From Rhodoferax sp. (GTDB lineage Bacteria > Pseudomonadota > Gammaproteobacteria > Burkholderiales > Burkholderiaceae_C), in contig JAGOUM010000007.1 of NCBI GenBank assembly GCA_018061265.1, positions 19,875 through 83,874 on the forward strand: a stretch of 64,000 bases of DNA. The letters are read 5' to 3'. This document shows, in pieces, positions 32,309 through 41,365 of this stretch. Each line of letters starts with the position of its first letter. The stretch's first letter is position 1. A program made the position numbers and the translations under genes. Below the pieces are notes generated by a model. It did no database searches and was not told the origin of the DNA. It saw only the letters and a list, made by a program, of their open reading frames with translations.

Positions 32309-32998
32309 TTATTTGATAACACCATCGCTACCCGTCTTGTTGCCACCGGTCTCACTGCGAAACTCGAAAGCAAACACGGCTGCTTCAACCCGCGACCGCA
32401 GCTTAAGCTTGTCCATGATGTGATGAACGTGAAGCTTCACCGTGTTGTGGCTGATGTCCAGCGCCTTGGCAATCACCTTGTTACTTTGTCCGTGCGCCAC
32501 GTGGTTGAGCACCTCGCGCTCCCGATCGGTGAGTTGCGCCACCAAATCGCCACGCACCGAGACTTTGGGGCCGGACTGCAGCAATTGCGCCAGTTTTAAC
32601 GTCATGGCGGAGGCCACTACCATCTCTCCCCGTGCGGCGCGACCGATGGCATCAATCATCTCCTCCGGCTCCATGTCTTTCAACAGGTAACCTCGAGCGC
32701 CGGCCCGCAGCGCGGCAGATAAATCAGCATCGCTGTCACTCATGGTCAAGATGACCACTGGCGTCTCGCAACCTTGTGAACGGACGTGGCGCAACAGACT
32801 TAAACCATCGGTATTGGCCAGTCTCAGATCAAACACCGCCAGATCAGGCTGATGTTCACGCAACATCGGCACCACAAGATCCGGATTGCCGGTCGCGCCG
32901 ACCACCTGCATATTGCCGCGATGAATCAACAGTTCAGTCAAGCCGCTTCGACACAGTGCATGGTCATCGACCAGCATCACCCGAATACTCATGCTCAT
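32309..32998 (-). CDS. NarL/FixJ-family response regulator
   Basis: 229-aa regulator. Receiver domain: VMLVDDHALCRSGLTELL, phospho-acceptor Asp57 in LAVFDLRLANTDG, and LKDMEPEEMIDAI. LuxR-type HTH: LTDREREVLNHVAHGQSNKVIAKALDISHNTVKLHVHHIM. It overlaps the upstream kinase by 4 bp (ATGA). The pair lies between the dsr and soe operons and is divergent from soeA. NarL-type heptamer-like motifs upstream of both operons make it a good candidate for their shared regulator. Confidence 0.93.
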   Translation of the reverse strand: MSMSIRVMLVDDHALCRSGLTELLIHRGNMQVVGATGNPDLVVPMLREHQPDLAVFDLRLANTDGLSLLRHVRSQGCETPVVILTMSDSDADLSAALRAGARGYLLKDMEPEEMIDAIGRAARGEMVVASAMTLKLAQLLQSGPKVSVRGDLVAQLTDREREVLNHVAHGQSNKVIAKALDISHNTVKLHVHHIMDKLKLRSRVEAAVFAFEFRSETGGNKTGSDGVIK

Positions 32999-34209
32999 TG
33001 GCGCAGTGTAGGCGACAAAACACTGTCTGGAATAAGCAACCGCACCCGAGTACCACCGCGCTGATTGGTGCCGACTTCAATACTGCCACCCAATTTCTGG
33101 GCACGGCTACGCATGATCTCCAGGCCAAAGTGACTTGGGGTTGTCATTTCTTTTGCCATGGCGACAATCGTCGAAACAGAGGGCGCAGGTACACCCAAGC
33201 CGTCGTCCTCAATGCAAAACTCCAACCCATCGGTGCACTTGCTGATACTAATGAACGCATGCCTTGCCATGGAGTGTTTGGCGGTGTTGGCCAGAGCCTC
33301 CTGGACAATATGAAACACCTGAATCTCCTGTTCGTCATTTAAGCCCAATTGACGCACCGAGTTCCTGATTTCCAGTGTAATCCCTGTGCGGTCAAAGAAA
33401 CCTTTGGAAACACCCTCAATCGCATGCATCAAACCCAGTGGGTCCATACGTGCCCTGAAGTACGTCATCACTTCACGCAAATTATGGTGCACTTCACCCA
33501 CCGCGCTCTTTACATCATTAAAGTACTTGCAAGCACTGGGGTCATCATGTGCCAGCATCGCCGCTTGTAGCAGAGGCAAACGCATCTTCACATACGCCAG
33601 ATTCTGGGCAATCACATCATGCACCTCACCCACCATTTCCTGACGCTCTTTCATCACGGTAATACGCAAGCGTTCGCGCTCAAGACGGGCATTGTGCAAG
33701 GCCAGGCCAAGCAGCTGGCCGATCAGACGCAGCATGGTCTCGGTTTCAGCACTTGGCTGCACTGCATCTTCAAAAAACAGGTTGTAAATTCCTAAAATCT
33801 CTTGGCCGTGAGGCAGAGAAATAACCAGTACCCGCTGGCATTGGACGCCAAAATAGCTTTGCTGACTATGCTGGGCGCAAGCACCCATATCATCCATCCA
33901 GATCAAAGTGTCTTTCGCAGAGGCCACGCCACACATCCCGCAGCCACGCTCCACTTGGCGTTCTGCCGCCACCACGTGATCGGGCAGGCCCAGATGACTG
34001 ACCAAGCGCATCCTTTGACCATCGTCAGTCAACACGCGAACTGCGCCAGCCTTGGCACCAGCCATCGCGATGATGGAAACCAAAAAGCGCTCCAGCAAGA
34101 GTTCAAGATCATTGATATCTGCCATTGCAGTTGCCGCCGAGGCCAATGCGTTGGTCGGCGGGATGCCTGGCACCGCTTGCGTCATCATCATGGTGGGAAC
34201 GTTGATCAT
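32995..34209 (-). CDS. NarX-like soluble histidine kinase with Cys-bearing GAF domain
   Basis: 404-aa kinase without transmembrane segments. A GAF domain (about 30-175) contains Cys90, Cys93 (CGMCG), Cys111 and Cys124, a four-Cys set that could hold an Fe-S cluster or act as a thiol switch. The HisKA_3 motif follows (QEMVGEVHDVIAQNLAYVKM, His in VHD), then the HATPase with VQEALANTAKHSMA, CIEDDGLGVP and GLEIMRSRAQKLGGSI. Coupled to the NarL-type regulator. Being cytoplasmic, it may sense intracellular redox state, oxygen or a sulfur species; the ligand is inference. Confidence 0.9.
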   Translation of the reverse strand: MINVPTMMMTQAVPGIPPTNALASAATAMADINDLELLLERFLVSIIAMAGAKAGAVRVLTDDGQRMRLVSHLGLPDHVVAAERQVERGCGMCGVASAKDTLIWMDDMGACAQHSQQSYFGVQCQRVLVISLPHGQEILGIYNLFFEDAVQPSAETETMLRLIGQLLGLALHNARLERERLRITVMKERQEMVGEVHDVIAQNLAYVKMRLPLLQAAMLAHDDPSACKYFNDVKSAVGEVHHNLREVMTYFRARMDPLGLMHAIEGVSKGFFDRTGITLEIRNSVRQLGLNDEQEIQVFHIVQEALANTAKHSMARHAFISISKCTDGLEFCIEDDGLGVPAPSVSTIVAMAKEMTTPSHFGLEIMRSRAQKLGGSIEVGTNQRGGTRVRLLIPDSVLSPTLRQ

Positions 34210-34265
34210 GGTCTACCCGATGCTAATACATCCACCGCTTGTTATATAGCGTGGAAACCCGTAGC

Positions 34266-34282
34266 TGCACTATTTTGGTGCA
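34266..34282. promoter_or_regulatory. NtrC-like palindrome TGCACTATTTTGGTGCA
   Basis: TGCAC and GTGCA arms around seven A/T-rich bases match the general form of NtrC enhancer sites. It lies in the divergent region between the kinase and soeA. No clear sigma-54 promoter was seen nearby, so function is uncertain. Confidence 0.35.
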
Positions 34283-34284
34283 TT

Positions 34285-34299
34285 GGCTACCCATTTGGT
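34285..34299 (-). promoter_or_regulatory. Candidate NarL-family site shared with dsr promoter
   Basis: On the minus strand ACCAAATGGGTAGCC, 14 of 15 bases identical to 18582-18596 upstream of dsrA. On the plus strand it contains TACCCAT, the classical NarL heptamer form. About 104 bp upstream of the chosen soeA start and 76 bp from the divergent kinase start. Confidence 0.45.
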
Positions 34300-34402
34300 T
34301 TAGCTTAAATTACCCGTGGCGGTTATGGACGCTGCCCAGTTCCTTACATGTAATAAGGGTTATTCATACGTCTCGATTCGTCCTCTTGATCGCACCCTCT
34401 GC

Positions 34403-37324
34403 ATGTCCGCTGTACCACTCCACGATCCTACCCAAACTGTATTGAGCGGTGCCAGCACCGACATACGGACCACCACCTGCTATATGTGCGCCTGCCGTTG
34501 TGGCATCCGCGTCCATCTGCGCGACGGTGAGGTTCGCTACATCGAGGGCAACCCCGAACACCCCCTGAACCAGGGCATCATATGCGCCAAAGGCTCCTCG
34601 GGGATCATGAAACAGTATTCTCCGGCTCGCCTGACCAAGCCGTTGAAGCGCAAGACCGGTACCGAGCGCGGTGACGGTCAGTTTGAAGAGATCAGCTGGG
34701 ACGAAGCGTTCTCCACATTGGAACAGCGGCTACGCCACCTGCGTGCCACCGACCCCAAACAATTTGCACTTTTCACTGGACGCGATCAGATGCAGGCTTT
34801 GACGGGCCTGTTTGCACGCCAGTTCGGCACGCCAAACTATGCGGCACACGGTGGCTTTTGCTCGGTCAACATGGCTGCCGGCATGATCTACACCATTGGT
34901 GGGTCATTCTGGGAATTTGGCGGCCCGGACCTGGAAAGGGCAAAACTGTTTGTGATGATCGGCACCGCCGAAGACCATCACTCCAACCCCATGAAGCGCG
35001 AACTTTCCAAGTTCAAACGCAATGGTGGTCGTTTTGTGTCGATCAACCCGGTGCGCACGGGTTACTCGGCCATTGCTGATGAATGGGTACCCATCAAACC
35101 AGGCACAGACGGTGCGCTGATGCTGGCATTCATTCACGAACTGCTGAAACAAGGTCTTTATGACCGCGAATTTCTAACCCGTTACACCAATTCTGGGCAA
35201 TTGGTGAATCAGGATACAAGCAGCGACGACTTTGGCATGTTTTTACGCAAGGCTGACGGCGACATTGTCAACCCACTGCGACCCGCCAATTTTCAATGGT
35301 GGGACCGACACACCGACAGCGCCGTGGCCGACCACACCGAGGGCGCTGACCCGGCGCTGCTGGGTCGTTTCAAAATGCCTGATGGCACCACCGCCGTGCC
35401 AGCATTCCAGCTCTTGCAAGATCGCGTCAAAGCCTATACACCAGAGTGGGCTGAGGGCATCACCGGTATATCGGCAGCGACCATTCGCCGCTTGGCGCAC
35501 GAAATGGGTATTACAGCGCGCGATCAGAAGATCGAGTTGCCCATTGCCTGGACCGACTGCTGGGGCAAACGCCACGAAACCGTCACCGGCAACCCGGTGG
35601 CGTTCCACTCGATGCGTGGTTTGGCAGCACACTCGAACGGATTTCACAGCATCCGCACGCTGGCGATCCTGATGTCCTTGCTCGGCACCATAGACCGACC
35701 GGGCGGCTTCAGGCACAAAGCGCCCTACCCGCGTGCCGTGCCACCCAATGCCCGCCCACCCAAGGGCCCGCAGGATGTCAAACCCAACACCCCGCTCGGC
35801 GGTGCGCCCCTGGGTTGGCCTGAGTGTCCGGACGACCTGTTTGTGGACGACAAGGGGCAACCGGTACGCATCGACAAAGGTTTTTCGTGGGAGCACCCGC
35901 TGTCCGCCCACGGACTGATGCACAACGTGATCACCAACGCCGTGCGTGGTGACCCCTACCACATCGACACCTTGCTGATCTTCATGGCGAACATGGCCTG
36001 GAACTCGACCATGAACACGTCGGAAGTCCGCAAGATGCTCAACGAGAAACACGTTGACGGCGAAAAACAGGGCGAATACAAGATCCCGTTCCTGGTGGTG
36101 TGTGACGCTTACCAGTCCGAGATGACGGCATTTGCTGATCTGATCCTGCCGGATACCACCTATCTGGAACGCAACGACTGCATGTCGATGCTCGACCGCC
36201 CGATTTCTGAATTTGACGGTCCTGTCGATGCAGTGCGTGTGCCTATTCTGCCGCCCAAAGGCGACTGCAAGCCGTTCCAGGAGGTGCTGATCGAGTTGGC
36301 CGGCCGCCTGCAGTTCCCGGCATTCACGCAGGCCGACGGCGCCCGCAAGTTCAAAAGTTACCCCGACTTTGTTGTCAACTACGAAACCGCTCCCGGATCT
36401 GGCATTGGATTCTTGTCGGGTTGGCGCGGCAAGAGCGGTGAAAAATCCATGCGTGGTGAACCGAACCCCAACCAGTGGGAGATGTACGCCAAGAATAACT
36501 GCTTCTTCCATTACGAGATGCCGCATGAGCACCAGTACATGCGCAACTGGAACAAGGGCTACATGGAATGGGCGCAGAGCATCGGGATCCGTCGCGACAA
36601 GGATCCCATCGTTATCCACATCTACTCTGAATTCATGCAAGGTTTCCGGCGTGCAGCGCAGGGCAAGCGCGCTGGCAAGCAGCCCCCGGATGCATTGCGC
36701 AAACGTGTGGAAACCTACTTTGACCCACTTCCGTTTTACTACGCACCGCTCGAAGAACAGGCCACTGACAAGGCCAAATACCCGCTCAATGCCCTGACGC
36801 AACGCCCGATGGCGATGTACCACTCGTGGGACTCGCAGAACGCCTGGCTGCGTCAGATTCACACCCACAATTACCTGTTCGTCAACCCCAAAACTGCGGG
36901 GCGCGAAGGCATCAGCGATGGGGGCTGGATGTGGGTTGAGTCGCAATGGGGCAAAGTGCGCTGTATGTGCCGCTACTCCGAAGCAGTTGAGCCCGGCACC
37001 GTCTGGACCTGGAACGCGATTGGCAAATCCAAAGGTGCCTGGAACCTGACACCTGATGCCAACGAGTCTCAGCGCGGCTTTTTACTTAACCATCTGATCT
37101 CCGAAGAGTTGCCGGCTTCGGCCGACGGCGCGCACATCTCCAACTCGGACCCGATCACCGGGCAGGCTGCCTGGTACGACGTGCGGGTGCGCATTTACAA
37201 GGCCGAAGCAGGTGAGCCCGCAGAGACATTTCCACAATTCAAGGCCGTACCCGCAGCGCCCGGGGTACAGGCCAGCTTGCCGCGCTGGCAAGCCTGGTTT
37301 GCTGGCAAGGGGATGCAGAAATGA
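34403..37324 (+). CDS. soeA: Sulfite dehydrogenase catalytic subunit SoeA (molybdopterin)
   Basis: About 973-aa cytoplasm-facing molybdoenzyme that oxidizes sulfite to sulfate. N-terminal [4Fe-4S] ligands Cys26, Cys29, Cys33 and Cys61 lie in TTTCYMCACRCGI and IICAKGSSG. Further DMSO-reductase-family features: FALFTGRDQMQALTGLFARQ and GGRFVSINPVRTGYSAI. No signal peptide is present, in line with the cytoplasmic Soe enzyme rather than a periplasmic Psr. The frame is open back to 34316, but ATG 34403 gives the family-like start. First of soeABC. Confidence 0.92.
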   Translation: MSAVPLHDPTQTVLSGASTDIRTTTCYMCACRCGIRVHLRDGEVRYIEGNPEHPLNQGIICAKGSSGIMKQYSPARLTKPLKRKTGTERGDGQFEEISWDEAFSTLEQRLRHLRATDPKQFALFTGRDQMQALTGLFARQFGTPNYAAHGGFCSVNMAAGMIYTIGGSFWEFGGPDLERAKLFVMIGTAEDHHSNPMKRELSKFKRNGGRFVSINPVRTGYSAIADEWVPIKPGTDGALMLAFIHELLKQGLYDREFLTRYTNSGQLVNQDTSSDDFGMFLRKADGDIVNPLRPANFQWWDRHTDSAVADHTEGADPALLGRFKMPDGTTAVPAFQLLQDRVKAYTPEWAEGITGISAATIRRLAHEMGITARDQKIELPIAWTDCWGKRHETVTGNPVAFHSMRGLAAHSNGFHSIRTLAILMSLLGTIDRPGGFRHKAPYPRAVPPNARPPKGPQDVKPNTPLGGAPLGWPECPDDLFVDDKGQPVRIDKGFSWEHPLSAHGLMHNVITNAVRGDPYHIDTLLIFMANMAWNSTMNTSEVRKMLNEKHVDGEKQGEYKIPFLVVCDAYQSEMTAFADLILPDTTYLERNDCMSMLDRPISEFDGPVDAVRVPILPPKGDCKPFQEVLIELAGRLQFPAFTQADGARKFKSYPDFVVNYETAPGSGIGFLSGWRGKSGEKSMRGEPNPNQWEMYAKNNCFFHYEMPHEHQYMRNWNKGYMEWAQSIGIRRDKDPIVIHIYSEFMQGFRRAAQGKRAGKQPPDALRKRVETYFDPLPFYYAPLEEQATDKAKYPLNALTQRPMAMYHSWDSQNAWLRQIHTHNYLFVNPKTAGREGISDGGWMWVESQWGKVRCMCRYSEAVEPGTVWTWNAIGKSKGAWNLTPDANESQRGFLLNHLISEELPASADGAHISNSDPITGQAAWYDVRVRIYKAEAGEPAETFPQFKAVPAAPGVQASLPRWQAWFAGKGMQK

Positions 37325-38046
37325 CCCAACTCGCCTTAGTGATCGACCTGAACGTTTGCGTCGGCTGCCATGCCTGCGTGACCAGTTGCAAGCAGTGGAA
37401 CACCTCGGGTTCGGCAGGTTATCTGACCGACCTGAACCCCTACGGAGCCGACCCCAACGGCACCTTTTTCAACCGGGTGCAAACCTTTGAGGTGGGTGAG
37501 TTTCCCAACACTCAGACCGTGCATTTCCCCAAATCCTGCCTGCACTGCGAAGAACCGCCCTGTGTACCGGTGTGTCCCACTGGTGCCAGTTACAAGCGCG
37601 CCGAAGATGGCATTGTGCTGGTCGACTACGACAAGTGCATCGGTTGCAAATACTGTACCTGGGCCTGCCCTTACGGTGTGCGCGAATTTGACGAACAACG
37701 CAAGGTGATGACCAAATGTACCCTATGTGTGGACCGCGTGACCAGCACGACGCTACCGGAAGCAGAGCGTAAACCCGCCTGTGTCCTTGCGTGCCCAGCC
37801 AACGCGCGCCTTTTTGGTGATGTCCACGACCCAGAATCCGTGGTGTCCAAGGCAATCACTGAGCGTGGCGGTTATCCGTTAATGCCCGAGTGGGGTACCA
37901 AACCGTCGAACCACTATCTGCCGCGTCGCAAGACCGAGATGCGGATCCATCCCGAGGATCTCGAACGTGTGGACAACCCATTAAAGATAGACACCAAGTT
38001 GCCCGAGAGTTATCGCGGCGTCGGACGTGAAGACTTTGCTACCTGA
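37321..38046 (+). CDS. soeB: SoeB iron-sulfur subunit
   Basis: 241-aa ferredoxin-type electron-transfer subunit with four cysteine clusters: CVGCHACVTSCKQW, CLHCEEPPCVPVCPTGA, CIGCKYCTWACPYG, and CTLCVDRV with CVLACPANAR. Transfers electrons from SoeA to membrane subunit SoeC. Overlaps the soeA stop by 4 bp (ATGA). Normal length. Confidence 0.94.
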   Translation: MTQLALVIDLNVCVGCHACVTSCKQWNTSGSAGYLTDLNPYGADPNGTFFNRVQTFEVGEFPNTQTVHFPKSCLHCEEPPCVPVCPTGASYKRAEDGIVLVDYDKCIGCKYCTWACPYGVREFDEQRKVMTKCTLCVDRVTSTTLPEAERKPACVLACPANARLFGDVHDPESVVSKAITERGGYPLMPEWGTKPSNHYLPRRKTEMRIHPEDLERVDNPLKIDTKLPESYRGVGREDFAT

Positions 38047-38070
38047 TTCCCAAAAAGCCACTCATTCATC

Positions 38071-39012
38071 ATGCAACCCGCTTTTTCAGTTATTTTTCTC
38101 ACAACCCTGGCCGGTGCGGCGCAAGGGCTGTTTCTGGCCCTTTACGGCACCGAACTATCGGGTATCGGTGCGCTAGCACCCCAGGACCTGCAGGCTTTCC
38201 TGGTGACCGGCAGCCTGGTGGCACTGGTCTTGACGGTGCTGGGCCTGATTGCCTCATTTTTCCATTTGGGGCACCCGGAGCGCGCCTGGCGCTCGGCAGC
38301 CATGTGGCGCACCTCTTGGCTGTCGCGTGAAGTCATTGCGCTGCCGATATTTATGGGCGGACTGTTTGTCTACGCATTGGCACACCTGTTGGGCTTGCCC
38401 GCCACACCCGTCATTGGCGGCTTGACTGTTCTGGCTTGCCTGAGCCTGTTTGTCTGCACGGCGATGATTTACGCCTCGGTGCGCTTTCTGCAGGAATGGG
38501 CCAGTGTGCTGACTCTGGTCAACTATTTCCTGCTCGGCTGCGCCTCAGGTCTGACCCTGGCGACGGCTTTGGCAGCCATCAAAGGTGTGCCGGGACTGGT
38601 GACACCTTACGCCATGGCAGCCGCCGCGCTCACCCTGCTCGCCTGGGTGACACGCACCGCATCACTCGTCCGAAACGCCCGCTTGAAGCCCAAGTCCAGC
38701 CTGCAAAGCGCCATCGGTATCAAACATCCGCGTATTGTGCAAAAGTCGCAGGGTTTTATGGGTGGCTCGTTCAACACGCGGGAGTTTTTCCATGGCCGCA
38801 CGGCCGACATGCTGCGCTCCGTCAAATGGAGCTTTCTACTGCTGGTCTTCCCGATTCCTTTGCTGCTTCTGGCGCTGGGCGCTTCCTCGGCGTCGGCAGG
38901 CTTCCTGTCGGCTGCCTTTGTTCTGCAATACCTGGGACTTTTGGCTGAGCGCTGGTTTTTCTTTGCCCAAGCCAACCATCCGCAGAATTTGTATTACCAG
39001 ACCATATCCTGA
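38071..39012 (+). CDS. soeC: SoeC membrane anchor (DmsC family)
   Basis: 313-aa DmsC-like integral membrane protein with eight hydrophobic segments; passes electrons from SoeAB to quinone. LGHPERAWRSAAMWRTSWLSREV is the typical DmsC signature. Lies 24 bp after soeB. Confidence 0.92.
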   Translation: MQPAFSVIFLTTLAGAAQGLFLALYGTELSGIGALAPQDLQAFLVTGSLVALVLTVLGLIASFFHLGHPERAWRSAAMWRTSWLSREVIALPIFMGGLFVYALAHLLGLPATPVIGGLTVLACLSLFVCTAMIYASVRFLQEWASVLTLVNYFLLGCASGLTLATALAAIKGVPGLVTPYAMAAAALTLLAWVTRTASLVRNARLKPKSSLQSAIGIKHPRIVQKSQGFMGGSFNTREFFHGRTADMLRSVKWSFLLLVFPIPLLLLALGASSASAGFLSAAFVLQYLGLLAERWFFFAQANHPQNLYYQTIS

Positions 39013-39087
39013 TTTTCCAATCTGCTTCACGCGTCAACCGGTAGCCCTGGCTGTCATGATGCAAGGCAACCATTCTGACCCAGCACC

Positions 39088-40077
39088 ATGACCCATCCAG
39101 ACACTCGTCGTGTCCACACCACGCTAAAAAAACTGGCGCTGCTTGGCAGTGGCGGGGCGATAGTGGCTTTCCTGATGTTCACCGGCACACCCGCTATTGC
39201 GGCGGAAATTAGTGTTGTCCCATCGTCGTCCATGCCCTGGTGGTTCTGGCCACTGGCGCTATTTGTGACCTGCTTTTTGATCGGCATTGTTGCGGTACCC
39301 GCTGGCATTGGGGGTGGCACGCTGTTTGTGCCCATCATTGGGGGGTTTTTTCCGTTTCACCTTGACTTTGTGCGCGGAGCCGGCCTCCTGGTGGCACTGG
39401 CCAGCGCCTTGGCTGCAGGCCCGCTGCTGCTGCGCGGGGGGTTGGCGAGTTTGCGACTGGCATTGCCGCTGGCGCTGCTGGCCGCCATGAGTTCCATTGG
39501 TGGAGCCATGCTGGGGCTGGCAATGCCAGCATCCATGGTTCAGATTCTGCTGGGTGTGATTGTGCTGGGCATCGTGGTCTTGATGTTCACCGCCAAGAAG
39601 TCTGAGTTTCCAGTGGTGCCCAAGCCGGACAGCCTTTCCAGCGCCTTGGGTATTCATGGCATTTTTATCGATGGTGCGTCCGGTAACTCGGTTAACTGGC
39701 AAGTTCACCGTACGCCCATGGGTCTCTTTTTGTTCTTGCTGATTGGTGTGATGGCAGGCATGTTCGGTATCGGTGCGGGATGGGCCAACGTGCCTGCACT
39801 CAATCTATTGATGGGGGCTCCGTTGAAGGTATCTGCAGGTACATCGAGTTTGGTGTTGTCTTTGGTCGATTCATCGGCCGCCTGGGTTTATGTCAACCGT
39901 GGTGCAGTGTTGCCCATGATTGCCGTGCCGTCCGTGGTCGGCATGATGGCGGGGGCCAAAATCGGGGCACGACTTCTGAGCGTCCTCAAAGCGTCCGTGA
40001 TTCGCAAGATGGTCATTGCGCTGCTGCTGTTTGCGGGCATTCGTGCCCTGCTCAAGGGCCTGGGAATCTGGCTTTAA
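39088..40077 (+). CDS. TauE/SafE-family sulfite/sulfonate exporter
   Basis: 329-aa TSUP permease. Family motif GIGGGTLFVPIIGGFFPF and its repeat GMFGIGAGWANVPALNLLMG are present in the two halves. An N-terminal hydrophobic segment precedes. In the soe operon it most likely exports sulfite or a related anion, protecting the cytoplasm when Dsr outpaces Soe. Substrate is inference. Confidence 0.87.
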   Translation: MTHPDTRRVHTTLKKLALLGSGGAIVAFLMFTGTPAIAAEISVVPSSSMPWWFWPLALFVTCFLIGIVAVPAGIGGGTLFVPIIGGFFPFHLDFVRGAGLLVALASALAAGPLLLRGGLASLRLALPLALLAAMSSIGGAMLGLAMPASMVQILLGVIVLGIVVLMFTAKKSEFPVVPKPDSLSSALGIHGIFIDGASGNSVNWQVHRTPMGLFLFLLIGVMAGMFGIGAGWANVPALNLLMGAPLKVSAGTSSLVLSLVDSSAAWVYVNRGAVLPMIAVPSVVGMMAGAKIGARLLSVLKASVIRKMVIALLLFAGIRALLKGLGIWL

Positions 40078-40092
40078 AGAGAGACCAACATC

Positions 40093-40521
40093 ATGATCGC
40101 CCCTACCTCCGAAAATACGCAATTGCAAAAAGGCGAAGCTGCGCTGTACGCCAGATTACTCGATTGGGGCACGCGGCTGGGTCTGCTTGTCTTGATTCTC
40201 GGCTTTGCCGCCTACATGCTGGGCCTGACAACACCCTTGGTGTCATTGCAGGATTTGCCCCAACTGTGGAACCAGCCGGTCGCTGTTTATCTGGAAAAAT
40301 CCGGCACACCCGTGGGCTGGGGCTGGCTCGGCATGCTGGGCAAGGGTGACATGCTCAATCTGCTGGGTATTGCAATTTTGGCAGGCAGTTCCATTCCGCC
40401 ACTGTTGGGCTTGGTGCCGCTCTACCTCAAACGGCAGGACTACATCTACAGCGGACTGTGCGTCGCCATCATACTGGTGTTGGTACTAGCTGCGTCCGGT
40501 GTTCTGACTGGAGGACACTGA
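40093..40521 (+). CDS. Small membrane protein (DUF1634-like)
   Basis: 142-aa protein with three transmembrane segments (LGLLVLILGFAAYMLGL, LNLLGIAILAGSSIPPLLGLVPL, YSGLCVAIILVLVLAASGVL). DUF1634-type proteins commonly follow TauE/SafE genes, and this one lies 15 bp after it. It may be an accessory of the exporter. The family name is tentative. Confidence 0.65.
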   Translation: MIAPTSENTQLQKGEAALYARLLDWGTRLGLLVLILGFAAYMLGLTTPLVSLQDLPQLWNQPVAVYLEKSGTPVGWGWLGMLGKGDMLNLLGIAILAGSSIPPLLGLVPLYLKRQDYIYSGLCVAIILVLVLAASGVLTGGH

Positions 40522-40523
40522 TC

Positions 40524-41348
40524 ATGGCCCAGGTTTTTACACGCCTCTTGTTGGCCACTGAACACACCGAATTTGACACCGGTGCCGAATCCGTAGCTTT
40601 AAGCATGGCAAAGCGTTGCCAACTGCCGCTGGCCGTTGTACTGCCCCTGGCGAGCAACCCTGAGTACGAAGCGCTGGCTCCCGAGATTGCTGCCCGAGCC
40701 GAAGCAGAGGCAGCGACAAAAATTGGCAAGATCCGGGCCGACGCCGAGAAAGTTGGCGTGGCAATTGACCTGCACGTCCGCCGGGGTGAAGAGCCCTATC
40801 AAGAGATCGTTGACGAGGCGCGCGAGCGCACATCCGAGCTGATCATTGTTCGTCGTCGTGGCAAACGGGGCTTTCTGGCCAAGTTGATGATGGGTGAAAT
40901 GGTCAGCAAGGTGCTGGCGCACGCACCTTGCCATGTGTTGTTTGCCCCGCGTGGCGCGCGGATGTGGAGCCAGGGCGTGCTGGTTGCCGCAGAGCCGGGC
41001 GTGCAGGGCTTGCGTCTGGTCAGTACGGCAGCAGCAATTGCCGCTGAATGTGGCCTGCCATTACATCTGGTTTATGTCGGTGCCACCAATGCGCCCAACG
41101 CCGAATCTGAGCGCTTTTTTGAGCAGGCACGAAAAACCGCCATGAACTCCGCCGTCACGCTCCACACGGAGCTGCGCAGTGGCAAAGCCTACTCCGAGAT
41201 TATTGCCGCTGGAGCTGCGGTACAGGCAGATCTGCTGGTGATCGGTAGCCGAAATGACAGCCATGTCGGCCATGCGATGATTGGTGGCGTGGCGCAAAAG
41301 ATCATCGGCTTGTCCGAAAAGCCGGTCCTGGCGCTCAATTTAACCTGA
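40524..41348 (+). CDS. Tandem universal stress protein (UspA)
   Basis: 274-aa cytoplasmic protein with two Usp domains (1-140 and 150-274). The second ends with AGAAVQADLLVIGSRNDSHVGHAMIGGVAQKI, close to the ATP-binding G-x2-G-x9-G pattern. ATG 40524 follows a GGAGGA site; the longer frame from 40458 overlaps the previous gene and is rejected. Part of the soe operon. Confidence 0.85.
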   Translation: MAQVFTRLLLATEHTEFDTGAESVALSMAKRCQLPLAVVLPLASNPEYEALAPEIAARAEAEAATKIGKIRADAEKVGVAIDLHVRRGEEPYQEIVDEARERTSELIIVRRRGKRGFLAKLMMGEMVSKVLAHAPCHVLFAPRGARMWSQGVLVAAEPGVQGLRLVSTAAAIAAECGLPLHLVYVGATNAPNAESERFFEQARKTAMNSAVTLHTELRSGKAYSEIIAAGAAVQADLLVIGSRNDSHVGHAMIGGVAQKIIGLSEKPVLALNLT

Positions 41349-41365
41349 ACTTCTGGAGAACCGAG

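Noticed and set aside
35243-36946. 567-aa minus-strand frame opposite soeA
   Set aside because: Long antisense frame caused by codon bias of soeA; Arg/His/Val-rich and without homology.
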